Below are positions 63,198 through 64,000 of a stretch of 64,000 nucleotides of DNA, piece after piece. Made by a program: the position numbers and the translations under genes. Source of the DNA: Myxococcus stipitatus (GTDB taxonomy: Bacteria; Myxococcota; Myxococcia; Myxococcales; Myxococcaceae); contig NZ_CP102770.1 of NCBI RefSeq assembly GCF_038561935.1, positions 1 to 64,000 on the forward strand, given 5' to 3'. The notes below the pieces were generated by a model that made no database searches, was not told the DNA's origin, and saw only the letters and a list, made by a program, of their open reading frames with translations. Within the stretch, counting starts at the first letter, position 1, and the number at the start of each line of letters is the position of its first letter.

Positions 63198-63722
63198 ATG
63201 TCAGTCGACGTGAGCCCGACAGAGAACCCTTCGAGTGCCTCCCTGGCCGTCCCCCCGACGGATGCCAGCAACCTCTTCACGGCCTACGACAAGGAGGGCC
63301 GGGCACAGAAGGGCCGGTGGGTCGCGGCGCTGGTGGCGGCCATCATCCCGGTGACGCTGGCGGTGGGCTTCTGGGTGCTGGCGCGCGAGGAGGCCGTGAC
63401 GTTCCGCGTCGTCACGCCCCACGGCTTCAAGTCCATCACCGGCGGGATGACCTCCGACCAGGTGGTGGCGCTGCTGGGCCGGCCCATGACGCGGGAGCAG
63501 GACGCGACGGGCGCGGACTGCTACCGCCACGGCACGCCGTCGATGGAGAAGGAGTTCTTCCTCGTCTACTCGGTCTGCTACCAGGACGGAAAGCTGCGGG
63601 ACGTGAAGCAGCAGAAGTACTCCGCCTGGAACGTGGACCCGGCCACGGGGAGCTTCCAGGCGCCGGCCTCGGACACGCCGCCGCCCGCGCCGGAGCCCGT
63701 CCCGTCCGGGACGGCGGGTTAG
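63198..63722 (+). CDS. Membrane protein with BamE/SmpA-like segment
   Basis: Protein of 174 aa with one hydrophobic segment at about 45-62 (VAALVAAIIPVTLAVGFWVL), so a single-span membrane protein. After it, FKSITGGMTSDQVVALLGRP resembles the SmpA/OmlA/BamE signature (GM...V...LG.P). Two Cys (YRHGTP..., YSVCYQDGK) follow, with the strands KEFFLVYSVCYQDGKLRDV typical of that small fold. The Pro-rich end is flexible. The ATG at 63198 follows GGAACGG. It is followed by a good terminator hairpin. Unlike BamE it is not a lipoprotein. Confidence 0.65.
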   Translation: MSVDVSPTENPSSASLAVPPTDASNLFTAYDKEGRAQKGRWVAALVAAIIPVTLAVGFWVLAREEAVTFRVVTPHGFKSITGGMTSDQVVALLGRPMTREQDATGADCYRHGTPSMEKEFFLVYSVCYQDGKLRDVKQQKYSAWNVDPATGSFQAPASDTPPPAPEPVPSGTAG

Positions 63723-63735
63723 CCGTCCAACGCGA

Positions 63736-63760
63736 GCACATCCCTTGGGCGGGGATGTGC
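63736..63760 (+). terminator. Terminator hairpin after BamE-like gene
   Basis: Perfect 9-bp stem GCACATCCC (63736-63744) / GGGATGTGC (63752-63760) with a 7-base loop, 14 bases after the stop of the membrane protein. No T-run. Confidence 0.6.
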
Positions 63761-63835
63761 GGCCATGGACAGCGGCTCCACCTTGCTGGGCGCGGGGCCT
63801 CGGGGTGAGGGGCGTCCTGCCCGGAGGGGGGCGGC

Positions 63836-64000
63836 GTGGGGCGGCGGTGGACGTTCTCACAGCGCGTCGGCGCGGGGTTCATCGCGTCCCTGCTCGTGGC
63901 GCTGGCGCTCGCGGTGACGTCCGCGGTGGCGCTCCTGTCCGTGCGCACCCACCAGAAGGCGGCCCTGCTCGAGCTGTCCATGGACCTCTTGGAGGTGGAG
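63836..64000 (+). CDS. Start of a membrane sensor protein (partial)
   Basis: GTG at 63836, preceded by GGAGGGGGG, opens a frame that runs to the window end (55 codons). It begins VGRRWTFSQRVGAGFIASLL followed by a hydrophobic segment with VALALAVTSAVALLS, then VRTHQKAALLELSMDLLEVE. The layout (short basic start, one span, helical start of a periplasmic or dimer part) is like sensor kinases or chemoreceptor-like proteins of myxobacteria. The rest is beyond the window, so the family is open. Confidence 0.5.
   Translation, partial: MGRRWTFSQRVGAGFIASLLVALALAVTSAVALLSVRTHQKAALLELSMDLLEVE

Overview
The window is about 70% G+C and almost fully coding. Its content points to a myxobacterium of the Myxococcaceae (Myxococcus or Corallococcus-like). 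The signs are several Ser/Thr kinases with a membrane span and a PEGA-like tail, many cysteine-rich or Kelch-like lipoproteins, paired M16 peptidases, CapA- and PhoD-like secreted enzymes, and many secreted proteins of unknown role. Base 1 is the TTG start of dnaA, so the sequence looks like a circular chromosome opened at dnaA. I saw no rRNA, tRNA, CRISPR array, insertion sequence or prophage.

Layout. 1-3.4 kb: dnaA and a HEAT-repeat protein. 3.4-8.2 kb: a DUF2267 protein, a membrane protein with a B-box-like zinc ribbon, and an M16 peptidase pair (one catalytic, one apparently inactive). 8.3-14.4 kb: a minus-strand run with a TPR protein, a PhoD-like phosphatase, an MFS exporter and a CapA-like protein. 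14.6-20.2 kb: DoxX, a secreted three-repeat protein, an N6-adenine methyltransferase, a PHB-depolymerase-type esterase and glutathione synthetase. 20.2-24 kb: a Ser/Thr kinase and a TPR/cysteine-rich lipoprotein operon diverge from a 360-base gap rich in DnaA-box-like sites, which I propose as oriC. 24-31 kb: small unknown genes, secreted proteins and an overlapping SRPBCC membrane-protein pair, then a 670-base gap with weak parS-like sequences. 31-39 kb: a DUF2807 protein, a large kinase, an XRE regulator, an RNase R-type exonuclease, a perfect 24-base inverted repeat beside a decayed gene, an FG-GAP-like secreted protein and a YkgJ-type protein. 39-46.9 kb: a Kelch lipoprotein, a PilZ protein with a long extra C-terminal part, an NYN-LOTUS RNA-binding/nuclease protein, fructose-bisphosphate aldolase and a HAD phosphatase. 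47-51 kb: a PqqD/heme-oxygenase-like protein facing an SsuABC-type importer. 51-54.2 kb: a third PEGA-tail kinase and two small proteins. 54.4-60.5 kb: a plus-strand group for sugar oxidation (glucose dehydrogenase, GH15 glucoamylase/trehalase, royal-jelly-type beta-propeller), a nucleotidyltransferase-like protein and an App1 lipid phosphatase. 60.8-64 kb: polyphosphate kinase, a BamE-like membrane protein and the start of a probable sensor.

Functional links. The SsuB-C-A genes form a clear operon for uptake of an anionic substrate. Glucose dehydrogenase, GH15 and the beta-propeller could together convert alpha-glucan or trehalose into gluconate. The three kinases share one architecture and probably sense or bind at the envelope. 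Several convergent gene pairs are separated by perfect hairpins that probably act as terminators. Many overlapping antisense reading frames are by-products of G+C-rich codon use and were left out.
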